DNA of 64,000 nt from JAWKSY01 sp041402125. Its GTDB lineage: Bacteria; Planctomycetota; GCA-002687715; DRQF01. This document shows positions 17,199 to 26,750 of the stretch, in pieces. The stretch spans positions 62,001-126,000 of the forward strand of contig JAWKSY010000012.1 of NCBI GenBank assembly GCA_041402125.1. The letters run 5' to 3'. Position 1 is the stretch's first letter; the number at the start of each line of letters is the position of its first letter. Below the pieces are notes generated by a model. The model ran no database searches and had not been told where the DNA came from. It saw only the letters and a program-made list of their open reading frames with translations. Made by a program: the position numbers and the translations under genes.

Positions 17199-18932
17199 AT
17201 GCGCGAGGGAGAGCGAGGTCCGGGTTCCTGGCTGGCCGTCGCCGCCGTCCTCCTCGCCGTGGCGGCCGTCACCTTCGTCGTTCGCGAGCGTTCCGAGGGA
17301 ACCGATCGGATCGAGTCGGATCTCTCTCCCTCCGCCACCTCGACGACGACCACCGCGCGCCGCGAGAGGTACCGCGCCCCCGCCGATCGCACGGATCTGC
17401 CGCGCGCCGGAGAATCGTCCGACGAGACCGCTCCCTCGGACGGCGAGACCCCGGGAGAGGAGCTCCCGCCGCGCGTCCTGCGGGGGCGCGTCCTGCGACC
17501 CGACGGAAGCGCCGCCGCGGCGGCGACCGTCGAGCTGTTCCCGATCGGATCCTCGCGCGGCGTCGGCGCCCGCGCGAAGAAATCGACGCGGACCACCGCC
17601 GAGGGCACGTTCGAACTTCCGTCACCCGGAGGCGCCGACCTCGTCCTCGTCGCGCGAGAGGCCCCGTGGCGGCCGGCCTCCCGTCCGCTCGCGGACCTCC
17701 CGGAGGGCGAGGACCTGATCCTGCGCCTCGAGCCCTGCCTGGAGCTCCGCGGCACCGTCACCTATCGAGGACGGCCGCTCACGCCGGCGAGCATCTTCGC
17801 CGACGCCGCCTTCGGAACGCCGGGACTCTTCGGCTCCGGGGCGGAGATGTTCTGGCGAGACGGGCGTCCCGAGGCGAAGCACGGCAGCGCGAGCGTCTCG
17901 GAGGAGGGGACCTTCCGGATCACGGGCCTGGGCCCGGGTCGGCACGACGTCCACGTCCGGCCCTCGGTGGACGGCATGGACTTCAACCTCCTGCAGCCCC
18001 TGACCCGCATCGTCGCCGAGGTCCCCGACGCCGATCTCCGGATCGAACTCGACGCGGCCGAGTGCACCGTCACGCTGCTTCGCGACGGGGTGCCCGCCGA
18101 CGACGTCGGCCTCGAGATCTCTTCCGACGGACGTCCGCTGATGAGTCGGCTCGGTCCGCTGGAGGTCGCGCGCCGGCCCGTCATCGTCCTCATGCCGGAC
18201 GAGTCCTACACCCTCGTTCCCCGCCACCCGGAGGTCGAGGCCGAGCCGATCACGTTCCGGGCGCCGGCGAAGGGCGAACGCCGCGACCTCGAGATCCACC
18301 TGACGAAGATCGAGCGGCCCTACCTCGAGCTCGAGTTTCTCGGCGACGTCCAGCCGCGGACGGCGGAGTTCGAGCTGGAGCTCCTCCCGCTCGATCCGGC
18401 CCCGCGGGATCTCCGAGCGCCGTCGCGGCTGAAGACGACGGCGGCGCGGGCGGAGGACGGCATCATCCGGAGCGAGCGCATCGCCACCGAGGGCGGTCTC
18501 CACTCCCTTCGCGTGCTGCCGCTGCGTTCCGGGGACGACCGCTACCTCCACATCGAGGACGTCGAGGTCCTGCTTCCGCCGGCCGGCCTCGTGCGCGTCG
18601 CTCTGCGCGCTTCGGAAGGCGGTCGCATCGAGCCGGACTATGAGTGGTCCGATGCCGACGGTGACGCCCATCTGAGCTGGCGCCTGACGCGGATGACGGG
18701 GCACGTGGTCTCCCGGGTGTCGGTGAACGCCTCGAGGAACGGCGGGAACATGCGCGTCATCTGTTCGACCGCTGGATTCCCGGTCGCGGGGAAACACCGT
18801 CAGAACGAAGTCCTGCCGCCTGGCCGCTACCGGCTCGAGATCGATCGCGGCGGCGAGAATCGTGAACTACGCGTGCTCGAGATCAGACCGCGCGAGACCG
18901 CGAGGCCCGCGATCCCGATCCACGCCCGTTGA
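17199..18932 (+). CDS. Membrane-anchored carboxypeptidase-regulatory-like domain protein
   Basis: 577 residues. ATG at 17199 follows GGAGAGACAGG. A single N-terminal helix (about 11-27, WLAVAAVLLAVAAVTFVV) is followed by a Ser/Thr-rich spacer and beta-sandwich repeats of the CarboxypepD_reg/transthyretin type (LRGRVLRPDGSAAAAATVEL, LRGTVTYRGRPLTPASI, each followed by a short FRITGLGPG-like turn). No enzyme motif was found. The architecture matches planctomycetal surface proteins and the C-terminal part of the sigma-factor fusion at 21228-24253, so the two may share a function. Exposure on the periplasmic side is inferred from the N-terminal anchor. Confidence 0.75.
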   Translation: MREGERGPGSWLAVAAVLLAVAAVTFVVRERSEGTDRIESDLSPSATSTTTTARRERYRAPADRTDLPRAGESSDETAPSDGETPGEELPPRVLRGRVLRPDGSAAAAATVELFPIGSSRGVGARAKKSTRTTAEGTFELPSPGGADLVLVAREAPWRPASRPLADLPEGEDLILRLEPCLELRGTVTYRGRPLTPASIFADAAFGTPGLFGSGAEMFWRDGRPEAKHGSASVSEEGTFRITGLGPGRHDVHVRPSVDGMDFNLLQPLTRIVAEVPDADLRIELDAAECTVTLLRDGVPADDVGLEISSDGRPLMSRLGPLEVARRPVIVLMPDESYTLVPRHPEVEAEPITFRAPAKGERRDLEIHLTKIERPYLELEFLGDVQPRTAEFELELLPLDPAPRDLRAPSRLKTTAARAEDGIIRSERIATEGGLHSLRVLPLRSGDDRYLHIEDVEVLLPPAGLVRVALRASEGGRIEPDYEWSDADGDAHLSWRLTRMTGHVVSRVSVNASRNGGNMRVICSTAGFPVAGKHRQNEVLPPGRYRLEIDRGGENRELRVLEIRPRETARPAIPIHAR

Positions 18933-19188
18933 CGAGGACTCGCCCCGGGCTCGCTCCGATCGCGGCGCCGTGCGTGGAAGTCTCCACGTCCGAAGGAAAT
19001 CCGGCCTGAGCCGCCGCCGGATTCTCGCGTCGCTCAGGAGCCGCGGCTCGACGAGGTGCGCGCGAACATGGCGGACGATTTGAGGCGACCGCCGCCGGCG
19101 AGTCATCGGGTCCCGCGGCATGGCCGCAGGTCGTCCCCGGGACTCGACCCGCGTCGGGCGTCTCACGTCGCCCTCGTCGCGAGACGGC

Positions 19189-20916
19189 TCAGGGCACGAT
19201 GAAATCGACCGCATCGCTGGTCACGAAGAAGCCGTTCGGAGCGCTTCCGTCGAAGACCAGGGCCTGGAGTCGCGCGGTGAATCCGCTCAACGCACCCGGG
19301 AGCACGAAGCTGAAGCTCATGCCCCCCGGGGGGAGGGCCGCCGGTCCGAAGGCGTTGCCGTCGAAGACGACGACGACCCCGGGGAGGTTGACGTTGAGAT
19401 CCGGGAGGTTGGACGGCGAGAGCGGGGGCATCCCCGTCGGAAAGACCTGGCCGAGCAGGGCGGGGACGCCGAAGTCGAAGGTCCCCCCGGGCGAGAAGAA
19501 GGTGACGCCCACGATGTCTCCGGGCAGCGCCGCCTTGATGGGGAAGCCCGGGTCACCGCCGCCGTTGACGGCGGAGCCCATCCTGAAGTCGAGACCCGTC
19601 CCGGCGTTCTTGTCGAGCTCGAGGGCGCCCCGGTCGATCCCGGCGCCCGTGATGCGCGGGCGTCCATCGGCATCGCGCTCGAAGGGACTCGTTCCCGTGC
19701 TCAGGCCGGAATCGATCGCCGGCGACGAGGGTTGGAGGTGGAAGTCGCCCGTCGCGGGCGCGAGGAACTGCGGGTCGGCGGCGAGGTTGTTCGTGCCGCT
19801 CGGGGCGCCGCCCTGGATGATCGAGGAGTGGATCGGCGGCACGATCAAACCGAAGTTCGCCGGACCGCCGAAGGACCCGACGTTGTTCCAGACGATCGAG
19901 GATTCGAGCGGTGCCGTTCCCGCCAGCAGCCAGGCGATGCCGCCGACTTCGCCTCCGATGGGCGTCAGGGGAAACGTCCCCGCATGGTTCTCGGCGACGG
20001 TGAGTCGACGGGCCTCGACGACGTCGAGAAGGAGCAGGCCGCCCGTTCCGCGCGGTCCACCGATCGTACTGAAGAGGGTGCCGGCGTGGCCGCCGGAGTT
20101 TCGCGCGACGAGCGTGTCGCTCAGCGCGAGCTGCGTCGTCCCGCGCATGGCGAGCCCGCCGGTGCCGCCGGCCCGGAGCGTCGGCGAGGGGCCGACGGTG
20201 ATCCCCGAGGCGGGAAGGACGCTGTTTCCGCCGAAGTTCATCTCGAGACGACAGCGGCGCACCTCGACGATGCCGGGCGCGCTGCGGTCGATCCCGATGG
20301 CGCCGGCGCCGCCGAACCAGGTGTCGGTGACGCTCGTCGCGACCGGACCGTAGCCGCCCTGCCCGCCGATGTTGTCCTCGAACCGGCACCCCTCGATCAG
20401 CGGCGCTCCCTGGTTGATCTGGATCCCGCCCGCTCCTCCGCTCCGGTCGCCGGGTCCCGAGCCCCCGTCGCTGCCGGCATTCGCGAGGACGTGGCAGTCG
20501 CGGATCGTCGGGCTCGCTCCCTGGATGTGAATGCCGCCGCCGATGCGCGGCCCGGCGGCGCCGGCATTGGCGAACCGGATCGTGAATCCCTCGAGGACCG
20601 CGGCGCGCGTCTCGCCCCCCTGGAAGATCACGTTGGGTTGGGGCGGGTAGGGGAACGGCGTCGCGGGCTCGATGAAGGTCACGTCCGGGCCGCCCGTGGC
20701 GGCGAGGACGAGGTCGAGGCCGAGGAAGTCGATCTGCTCGGAGTAGATGCCCGGCGCCACGAGGATCGTCGTGCCGGGGAGCGCGGCCGCGATCGCGGCC
20801 GTGATCGTCGGCTGGTCGGCCGGGACCATGATCACCCCCTGGCTCCGCGCCTCCGCGGTCACGAGAAGCAAAGCGACGATCGCGACGAGGGCAGAGGTCT
20901 GGGTTCGAGAGCTCAT
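19189..20916 (-). CDS. Secreted right-handed parallel beta-helix protein
   Basis: The start is placed at 20916 (MSSRTQTSALVAIVALLLV, signal peptide ending EARSQG, GAGGA upstream) although the frame stays open to 21171. The resulting 575-residue protein begins with a pectate-lyase-like cap (VPADQPTITAAIAAALPGTT, then LVAPGIYSE), followed by right-handed beta-helix coils with repeated short turns (GGGIHIQGASPTIRDC, GGIQINQGAPLIEGC). Polysaccharide binding or cleavage is common in this fold, but no lyase catalytic set was identified. The last ~150 residues are a different module, homologous to the tails of the FG-GAP proteins at 2-6643 and ending in APNGFFVTSDAVDFIVP. The protein is probably exported. 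Confidence 0.82.
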   Translation of the reverse strand: MSSRTQTSALVAIVALLLVTAEARSQGVIMVPADQPTITAAIAAALPGTTILVAPGIYSEQIDFLGLDLVLAATGGPDVTFIEPATPFPYPPQPNVIFQGGETRAAVLEGFTIRFANAGAAGPRIGGGIHIQGASPTIRDCHVLANAGSDGGSGPGDRSGGAGGIQINQGAPLIEGCRFEDNIGGQGGYGPVATSVTDTWFGGAGAIGIDRSAPGIVEVRRCRLEMNFGGNSVLPASGITVGPSPTLRAGGTGGLAMRGTTQLALSDTLVARNSGGHAGTLFSTIGGPRGTGGLLLLDVVEARRLTVAENHAGTFPLTPIGGEVGGIAWLLAGTAPLESSIVWNNVGSFGGPANFGLIVPPIHSSIIQGGAPSGTNNLAADPQFLAPATGDFHLQPSSPAIDSGLSTGTSPFERDADGRPRITGAGIDRGALELDKNAGTGLDFRMGSAVNGGGDPGFPIKAALPGDIVGVTFFSPGGTFDFGVPALLGQVFPTGMPPLSPSNLPDLNVNLPGVVVVFDGNAFGPAALPPGGMSFSFVLPGALSGFTARLQALVFDGSAPNGFFVTSDAVDFIVP

Positions 20917-21227
20917 GACGGAATCCTCGGGGGGCGTGAAGGTCGGGACGACGATCCGGGGGCGCCCGCGTGGAGGGGTCCCTCCGGTCGCGCTGCTCCC
21001 GGGATCGAGAATCCGGGGGGGTACGCCGGACCGGCGACGCCGATCGCGCGGTCTCTCGGCCGAGCCTACGCGATCCGAGATCCGGATCCGTCGTTCTTCC
21101 ACCTTTCGATCTCGAGTTGCCGACCCCCCGGGCGAGCGGCGAGGTCGGACGCCGGTCGGTGGGATCGCCATCGGGGAGAATTCCGACGGATCAGGGGACG
21201 CGAGAGCATCCCGAGCACCATGACGGC

Positions 21228-22466
21228 ATGACCGCTCCCGCCGACGAACACGACGCCGCCGAGATCGCCCGCCGCGGACAGCAGCTCCGGGCGCTGGTCG
21301 CGTCGCTGGTCGGGGATCCGGACCGGGCGGCGGAGATCGAGCAGGAGGTCTGGCTGAGCGCCCTGCAGGGACCGCTCGACCGGATCCACTCCTGGCGATC
21401 CTGGTGCCGCACGGCCGCGCTGAACCTCCTTCGGGGTCGCCGACGCCGGAGGGCGGATCAGGGCGCGTCTCCGCTCGAGGACGATGTCCCGGCGCCGGGA
21501 CGTTCGCCCTCGCAGACCGTGGAGCAGCTCGAGTCCCTGCGGCGCCTGAACGACGCCCTCGCGAGGCTCGAGGAGCCCGGCCGCTCGGCCGTCGTGATGC
21601 GCTTCCTCACCGGGATGGAGCCGCGGGAGATCGCCCGGGAGCTGAGGATTCCGGCGTCGACGGTGCGAAGTCGCATCGCGAGGGGGCTGGAGCAACTCCG
21701 GCGGGAGATGGACCGCGGTTCCGCGGAGGGGCGTCGCGCGTGGGCGACGCCGCTGGCCGGTCTGCTCGGCCTCCCCGTCGCGGGCTCGCCGTCGATCGGC
21801 GCGGTCGCCGTGCCTCGCGCGGCGCTCGTCTCGCGCGTCACTCGCCTCGTCCTCGGAGGATTCCTCGTGAAGAAGGTCATCGTCCCGGTCGTCGTGCTCG
21901 GCGTCCTCATCGCCGTCGTGGCCGGCCTCGGGCCGGGCCGCGACGACTCGCGTCTCGAGCCGAACGGCGAGGTGGCGAAGGTCGAACGCGGGGAGACGGG
22001 CGCGCGGCGCGAGACGGCGAGGGTCCCCGAGTCGACGGAGACCCCCGTCGCGGGCGGTCCTTCCGAGGAAGCGCCGACGGCTCCGGTCCTCGCTCGGGTC
22101 TGGACGCTGGCGGGCTCGGTCTCGACGCCCGGGGGCGCCGCGATCGGCGGCGCGCGGATCATCCTCCGTCCGCTCTCCGGTGCCGGGGCGGCGATCGCGC
22201 TCGAGCCGGACGCCGGGACGGCGAACGACGGTGGGCTCGCGAGGACCCGATCGTCGACGGACGGTCGATTCGCGCTCTCGTCCCCGGAAGCGGGCCGCTT
22301 CGAGTGCTTCGCGCACGCCGAGGGGCACCGGCCGCGCCGCGAGACCGTCACCCTCGGGCCCGACGTCGGATCGGGGCGCGCCTGGAGATCGTGCTCGAGC
22401 CCTTGCCGGCACGCACCTGCGTCGTCCTGGACGACGAGGACGTCCCTCTCGCGGGAGCGCCGGTGA
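21228..22466 (+). CDS. ECF sigma-70 factor with transmembrane C-terminal extension, frameshifted
   Basis: The ATG at 21228 starts MTAPADEHD. Region 2 is residues ~20-75 (DPDRAAEIEQEVWLSAL, then IHSWRSWCRTAALNLLR) and region 4 ~110-165 (LARLEEPGRSAVVMRFLTG, then REIARELRIPASTVRSRI). A membrane helix follows (VKKVIVPVVVLGVLIAVVAG), then a linker and the start of a carboxypeptidase-regulatory domain. The frame breaks near 22373-22376 in GGGG: one missing G would restore continuity with the frame that runs to 24253. The intact product would be a ~1000-residue membrane-tethered sigma factor with an extracytoplasmic domain. The last ~30 residues before the stop at 22466 are frameshift junk. Either a genuine mutation or an assembly error is possible. 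Confidence 0.8.
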   Translation: MTAPADEHDAAEIARRGQQLRALVASLVGDPDRAAEIEQEVWLSALQGPLDRIHSWRSWCRTAALNLLRGRRRRRADQGASPLEDDVPAPGRSPSQTVEQLESLRRLNDALARLEEPGRSAVVMRFLTGMEPREIARELRIPASTVRSRIARGLEQLRREMDRGSAEGRRAWATPLAGLLGLPVAGSPSIGAVAVPRAALVSRVTRLVLGGFLVKKVIVPVVVLGVLIAVVAGLGPGRDDSRLEPNGEVAKVERGETGARRETARVPESTETPVAGGPSEEAPTAPVLARVWTLAGSVSTPGGAAIGGARIILRPLSGAGAAIALEPDAGTANDGGLARTRSSTDGRFALSSPEAGRFECFAHAEGHRPRRETVTLGPDVGSGRAWRSCSSPCRHAPASSWTTRTSLSRERR

Positions 22467-24253
22467 TCGTGAGTCTCGACGCCCGGAACGATTGGGAGGC
22501 GGCGCCGCGGTTCCTCGAGTACCGCGCCGAGACCGACGCCTCGGGCGCCTTCGACGTCGCCCGCTTCCCGCGCTCCGCGAGCCGCGACGGATCGTCGGGG
22601 GGCGTCATCGTCCGCGTCGAGCACCCCGACTTCGCCCGGCTGCACTTCAAGCGCCTGGACGGACTCCCTCGCGATGAGGCGGGGCGGACGATCCTCCGGC
22701 TCGAGCGCGGTCGCACGGTCTGGATCGAGTTCCGCGATGAGGGGACCGGCGAGGCCGTCTCCGACGTCGCGTTCCGGTTGGTTTCCGTGTTCGGCACCTG
22801 GAGCGCGAAGGGGAGGGCGAACGAGGCCGGTCTCGCCGAGCTGACGCAGGTCGCGAGCTCACCGGTGTTCGAGCTCGTCCTGCTCGCGAAGGGCTGGACG
22901 CACGACGGGGAGAAGCGGGAGCTCCGATCCTCCCGACGGATCGTCCGCGTCCCCGGCGGGGACGGGGTGGTCCTCACGGTCGGCCTTCGGCCGGCCCCGG
23001 TCGTCAGCGGTCGTCTCGTGGATGCGGACGACGGACGTCCGCTCGCGGGGATCCGCGTTCGAGCCGAGCTCGCGGATCACTACGACCCCGAGTTGTCCCG
23101 GATCCGGTCCACCTCCTGCCTCACGGGAGTGGACGGCGAGTTCACGCTCGCGGGACTGAGCACCGAGCGCCTCGTGTTCTCGCTCGAGTCGAGAGACCGG
23201 GTCCTGCTGGGGGTCGTCCCCGAAGAGGGTGGCGCGCCCGAGCGGACGCTCCGGCTCCGTCCGGATGAGCCCCGATCGATCCGACTGCTGGCGACGCGCG
23301 CGGCGTCGATCCGGGGTCAGGTGCGCGACGGCGAGGGGCGACCCCTCCCGGGCGCTTCGGTCCGGCTGGTGCCATCGGGCGGGGACGAGGATCCCGCGCC
23401 CCCGGCGCCCATCGCGTCGGCGACGACCGACGCCGAGGGTCGCTACCTCCTCGAGGGCCTCGCGACGGGTCCGGCCTTCATCCTGATCGCCGAGCACCCG
23501 ACCCACGCCGGCGTCGGTCGGCTCGTCGACCTCGCGCCGGGCGACGCGCCTCGCGGGGAGGACTTCCGACTCACGGGAGGCGCACACCTGGAGGTGCGCG
23601 TCGTCGGCGCCGATTCGCTTCCCCTCGAGAACGTCCGCGTGGAGGTCGCGAGCGGACTCGTGGCCGAAGGCCTCGCATCGAGGATCGGGGCCGCCTCCAT
23701 CCGATCGGCGCTCTCGTCCGGCGACGGTGTCGCAGGTTTCGACCGCCTGGCGACGGGACCGACCGAGCTCGTCCTGCGCGACGACGGCGCGGACGGCGAG
23801 AGATTCCCCGAGGAGCGCCGTCGCCTGGAACTCCTCGAAGGTCCGCAGAGTCTCCTCATTCGGGTCGAGAGCCGGCACTTCGTGCGTGGCGTGGCGCGCC
23901 GCCGCGACGGCACGCCCATCGCGAACGCGCGGCTCGTCTTCGGCCCCTCGCCCGAGACGGCCCGCCTCGACGAGATCCTCGTGACGACCGATGCCGCCGG
24001 CAACTTCGCATTCGAGGCGAGGAAGCCCGCGTCGAGCATTCGAGAGGTCCGGAGCGGCGGCACGCTCGAGCGACGTCTCGGCGATCCGGCCCGCGAGGGC
24101 GAGCTCGGCTGGAGCTACGTCCTGCTCCGGGCCGAGGTCTGGGAGCTGAAGCAGCCGAGTCGCCTCACCGACGCCGACACCACGCCTCTCCTCGCCGTCG
24201 AATCGCCCCGAATCCACCCACGTCGTGACCGCTGGGTGCTCGTCTTCGAGTGA
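22377..24253 (+). CDS. Carboxypeptidase-regulatory repeat region of the sigma-factor fusion
   Basis: This is the continuation of the sigma-factor gene in the next frame, beginning at LEIVLEPLPARTCVVLDD with no convincing start codon or ribosome site of its own. It has about 620 residues and several beta-sandwich repeats of CarboxypepD_reg type, for example VVSGRLVDADDGRPLAGIRV and IRGQVRDGEGRPLPGASVRL, each followed by a YLLEGLATG-like strand. These would lie outside the cytoplasm after the membrane helix of the upstream part. In planctomycetes such extensions on ECF sigma factors are thought to sense envelope signals; that role is inferred. It ends before the convergent AraC gene. Confidence 0.75.
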
Positions 24254-24329
24254 ACCGATGTCTCGGACCGGCGTCGCCGCGGCTCGGAGGGACGAGGGTG
24301 ACGACCCGCCGTGAGGCAGGGCCGGTCGT

Positions 24330-25268
24330 TCAGGCCCCGCCTTCGCGTTCCAGCATCGTGCGTCGGACGTGTTCGACGTCTGATCGGGGCGGGCGTCCGA
24401 ATCGCCGCTTGTAGTCGCGGCTGAACTGCGACGTGTCGTTGTACCCGACCCGGGCGCCGGCCTGTCCCGCGTCGAGGCCCTCGCTGAGCATGAGCCTTCG
24501 TGCCTCCTGCAAGCGCAGGAGCTTCTGAAACTGGATCGGGCTCATCGCCGTCACCGCCTTGAACCGCGTGTGAAGGACCGAGGGACTCATGTGCACCGCA
24601 TGCGCGAGTTCGTCGATCGTCAGCTTCTCCGCGAACCGACGTCGGATCAGATCCGCGACATGGCCGATGCGCTGGGTCGGGCCGTCGACGGGAACGATCC
24701 GACGGAGCCGCTCCGATTCGCCCTGCCTCGAGAGCCGGAAGACGATCTCCCGCACGATCAGGGGTGACAGAAACGCGAAGGAGTCCGGGTCTTCGACGAG
24801 GCGCATCAGCCTGACCGCGGCGTCGAGCAGATCCGCGTCGAGAGCGGCGACGGCGATCGACGGCACCTCATCGAGAATCGGTGATTCACCCCGCTCCTCG
24901 TCGGCGAGCACGGCGGCGACGATCGCGGGATCGAGCGCGAGTCGAAGTCCGAGGTAGGGGTGAGCGGGCGAGATGTCCGAGACTTCTGCCGATAGCGGCA
25001 GGTCGAGCGACGTGATCAGGTAGTTCGCCGGATCGTAATCGAATCGCTGCGCGCCGAGCGAGACGGTCTTCCGGCCCTGCGCGACGACGCAGAATGACGG
25101 CGCGGCCGCCCCGTGCAGAGGGAGGCCGGGAACCGACTGGCGGCTCGCGAAGAGGCCGGGTCGGATCTCGATCTCTCCGTCGTCTTCGACGTGCCGACGG
25201 ATGAGGGCGGCGAGCTCCTCGCGAGCGGAACGCATGCGGTCGGCGGATTCCCGGGGCATCTTCGACAT
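24330..25268 (-). CDS. AraC-family transcriptional regulator
   Basis: 312 residues from the ATG at 25268 (MSKMPRESADRM); the frame continues upstream without a plausible start. The N-terminal part is an AraC_N-type (PF06719-like) sensor domain (PGLFASRQSVPGLPLHGAA, then PANYLITSLDLPLSAEV), and the C-terminal ~100 residues hold two helix-turn-helix units (LTIDELAHAVHMSPSVLHTR and AGARVGYNDTSQFSRDYKRR). It is divergent from the alpha/beta hydrolase gene, with 199 bp between, so it probably controls that gene in response to a small molecule. AraC_N regulators beside oxidoreductases or hydrolases are common; the effector is unknown. Confidence 0.88.
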   Translation of the reverse strand: MSKMPRESADRMRSAREELAALIRRHVEDDGEIEIRPGLFASRQSVPGLPLHGAAAPSFCVVAQGRKTVSLGAQRFDYDPANYLITSLDLPLSAEVSDISPAHPYLGLRLALDPAIVAAVLADEERGESPILDEVPSIAVAALDADLLDAAVRLMRLVEDPDSFAFLSPLIVREIVFRLSRQGESERLRRIVPVDGPTQRIGHVADLIRRRFAEKLTIDELAHAVHMSPSVLHTRFKAVTAMSPIQFQKLLRLQEARRLMLSEGLDAGQAGARVGYNDTSQFSRDYKRRFGRPPRSDVEHVRRTMLEREGGA

Positions 25269-25467
25269 GGCCCCGATGCTACCCCGAATCCGGGGCACGA
25301 GCAGCCGTCGGGGCGCCGTCGAGAGGATCGTCCAAGACTCCGAGACGATCGTCCCTCGCCCTCGCCTCGGGAGGGGCGTAGCCTCCGAGAGTGAGCACGC
25401 GGCCCGGGCGAGAGAAGCTCCCGGCCGGAGAATGGTGCTCGAGCGGGAACCCGAGAGGAGCGAACCC

Positions 25468-26439
25468 ATGGCCAGGATTTCCGAAGCGAGGATGGCGAAG
25501 GCGCAGGCGCAGCTCGAGTCGATCTCCGAGGGCGACTACGAGAAGGTCAAGAACCTCGCCGCGATCGTGAAGCCGATCCGGAGCGTCCTTCACAAGACGC
25601 CGGACGACTACGGCATGACCGGCTGGTCGGACATCTACTTCCCGTCGGACGACGGGACGCCGCTCGAGGGCTGGTACATCCCCGCGAAGGGGGGAGAGAG
25701 CGACAAGCTCATCATCTTCAATCACGCCCTGCCCATGTGCCGGGCCGGCTTCCAGGGACACTTCGGCGCGCCCTGGAGCACCTTCGACGCGGTCGAGATC
25801 GACTTCGTCATCCAGATGAAGCACCTGACGGAAGCCGGCTACAACGTCCTCGCCTACGACATCCGCAACCACGGCAGCAGCGGGGCGGCCAACGGGGGGC
25901 TCAGCGGGATCGGTCGCTGGGAGTGGCGCGACTGCGTCGGCGTGAAGAAGTACGTCGACGCGCATCCGACCCTCGGCAAGATGAAGGTCGGCCTCTACAG
26001 CCAGTGCATGGGCGGCAACTCCCAGTACGAGGCGATCTCCCGCCGGCCGGAGCTCTTCGCCGACGTCGCCTGCATGTGCAGCCCGATGGTCGTCTCGATG
26101 TCGGCGATCTTCTCGGCCTTCTCCGAGCTCCAGGGCATCAGCCAGTACCAGGAGCTCATCGACTTCGAGCTCATCAAGCTGGGAGGTTTCACCGCGGCCG
26201 AGATGACGCCCCAGCTCTTCGCCGCGGACGTCAAGATGCCCGTGCTCATGGTCCAGGTGCACGACGACGAGTGGACCCGCAATCCGGAGGACGGCCAGAA
26301 GACCTTCGACCTCCTCGGCAGCGCCGAGAAGGAGCTCTTCTGGATCCGCGACACCAAGAAGCGCTTCCGCGACGGCTACAACCACTTCGGTCGCCACCCG
26401 GAGAAGGTGCTGGCGTTCTTCGCGCGGCACATGAAGTAG
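25468..26439 (+). CDS. Alpha/beta hydrolase with Cys in the nucleophile elbow
   Basis: 323 residues from the ATG at 25468 (MARISEARMAKAQ), with GAGAGGAG upstream. The alpha/beta hydrolase core is visible: LIIFNHALPMCRAG (oxyanion-loop region), VLAYDIRNHGSSG, nucleophile elbow LYSQCMGGN, then probable Asp near residue 266 (HDDEW) and His306 (YNHFGRHPE). The usual Ser of GxSxG is replaced by Cys180, as in dienelactone hydrolases, although the overall sequence is not an obvious member of that family. No signal peptide is present, so it is cytoplasmic. It is divergent from and probably regulated by the AraC protein. The substrate is unknown. Confidence 0.8.
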   Translation: MARISEARMAKAQAQLESISEGDYEKVKNLAAIVKPIRSVLHKTPDDYGMTGWSDIYFPSDDGTPLEGWYIPAKGGESDKLIIFNHALPMCRAGFQGHFGAPWSTFDAVEIDFVIQMKHLTEAGYNVLAYDIRNHGSSGAANGGLSGIGRWEWRDCVGVKKYVDAHPTLGKMKVGLYSQCMGGNSQYEAISRRPELFADVACMCSPMVVSMSAIFSAFSELQGISQYQELIDFELIKLGGFTAAEMTPQLFAADVKMPVLMVQVHDDEWTRNPEDGQKTFDLLGSAEKELFWIRDTKKRFRDGYNHFGRHPEKVLAFFARHMK

Positions 26440-26750
26440 GTGGGTGGGCCGCCGCGGGACGGATCTCGACGTTCCGCGGCGGGCGACAGAGGATGCGGAT
26501 GTCGGCGGCTCGCTCCCTCCGAGCCGCCCACGGAGCCGGACGACCGTCCTCGCTCTGCTCGTCGAGCCGCAACCCCGAAGGGACCGGCCCCCTGGCGCCC
26601 GAGTTTCGAAGTCGAAGCGGAAGCGGCGTTTATCGCGTTCCGGAGGATCGGGCGCGAGGATCCGACCAAAAAGGGGGAAAAGTCGTCCGGACCTCCGGAT
26701 CGACCGCGTACCTGCGAGCCGGAAGACGCAATTCCGGTCCGGAGCCCGAG

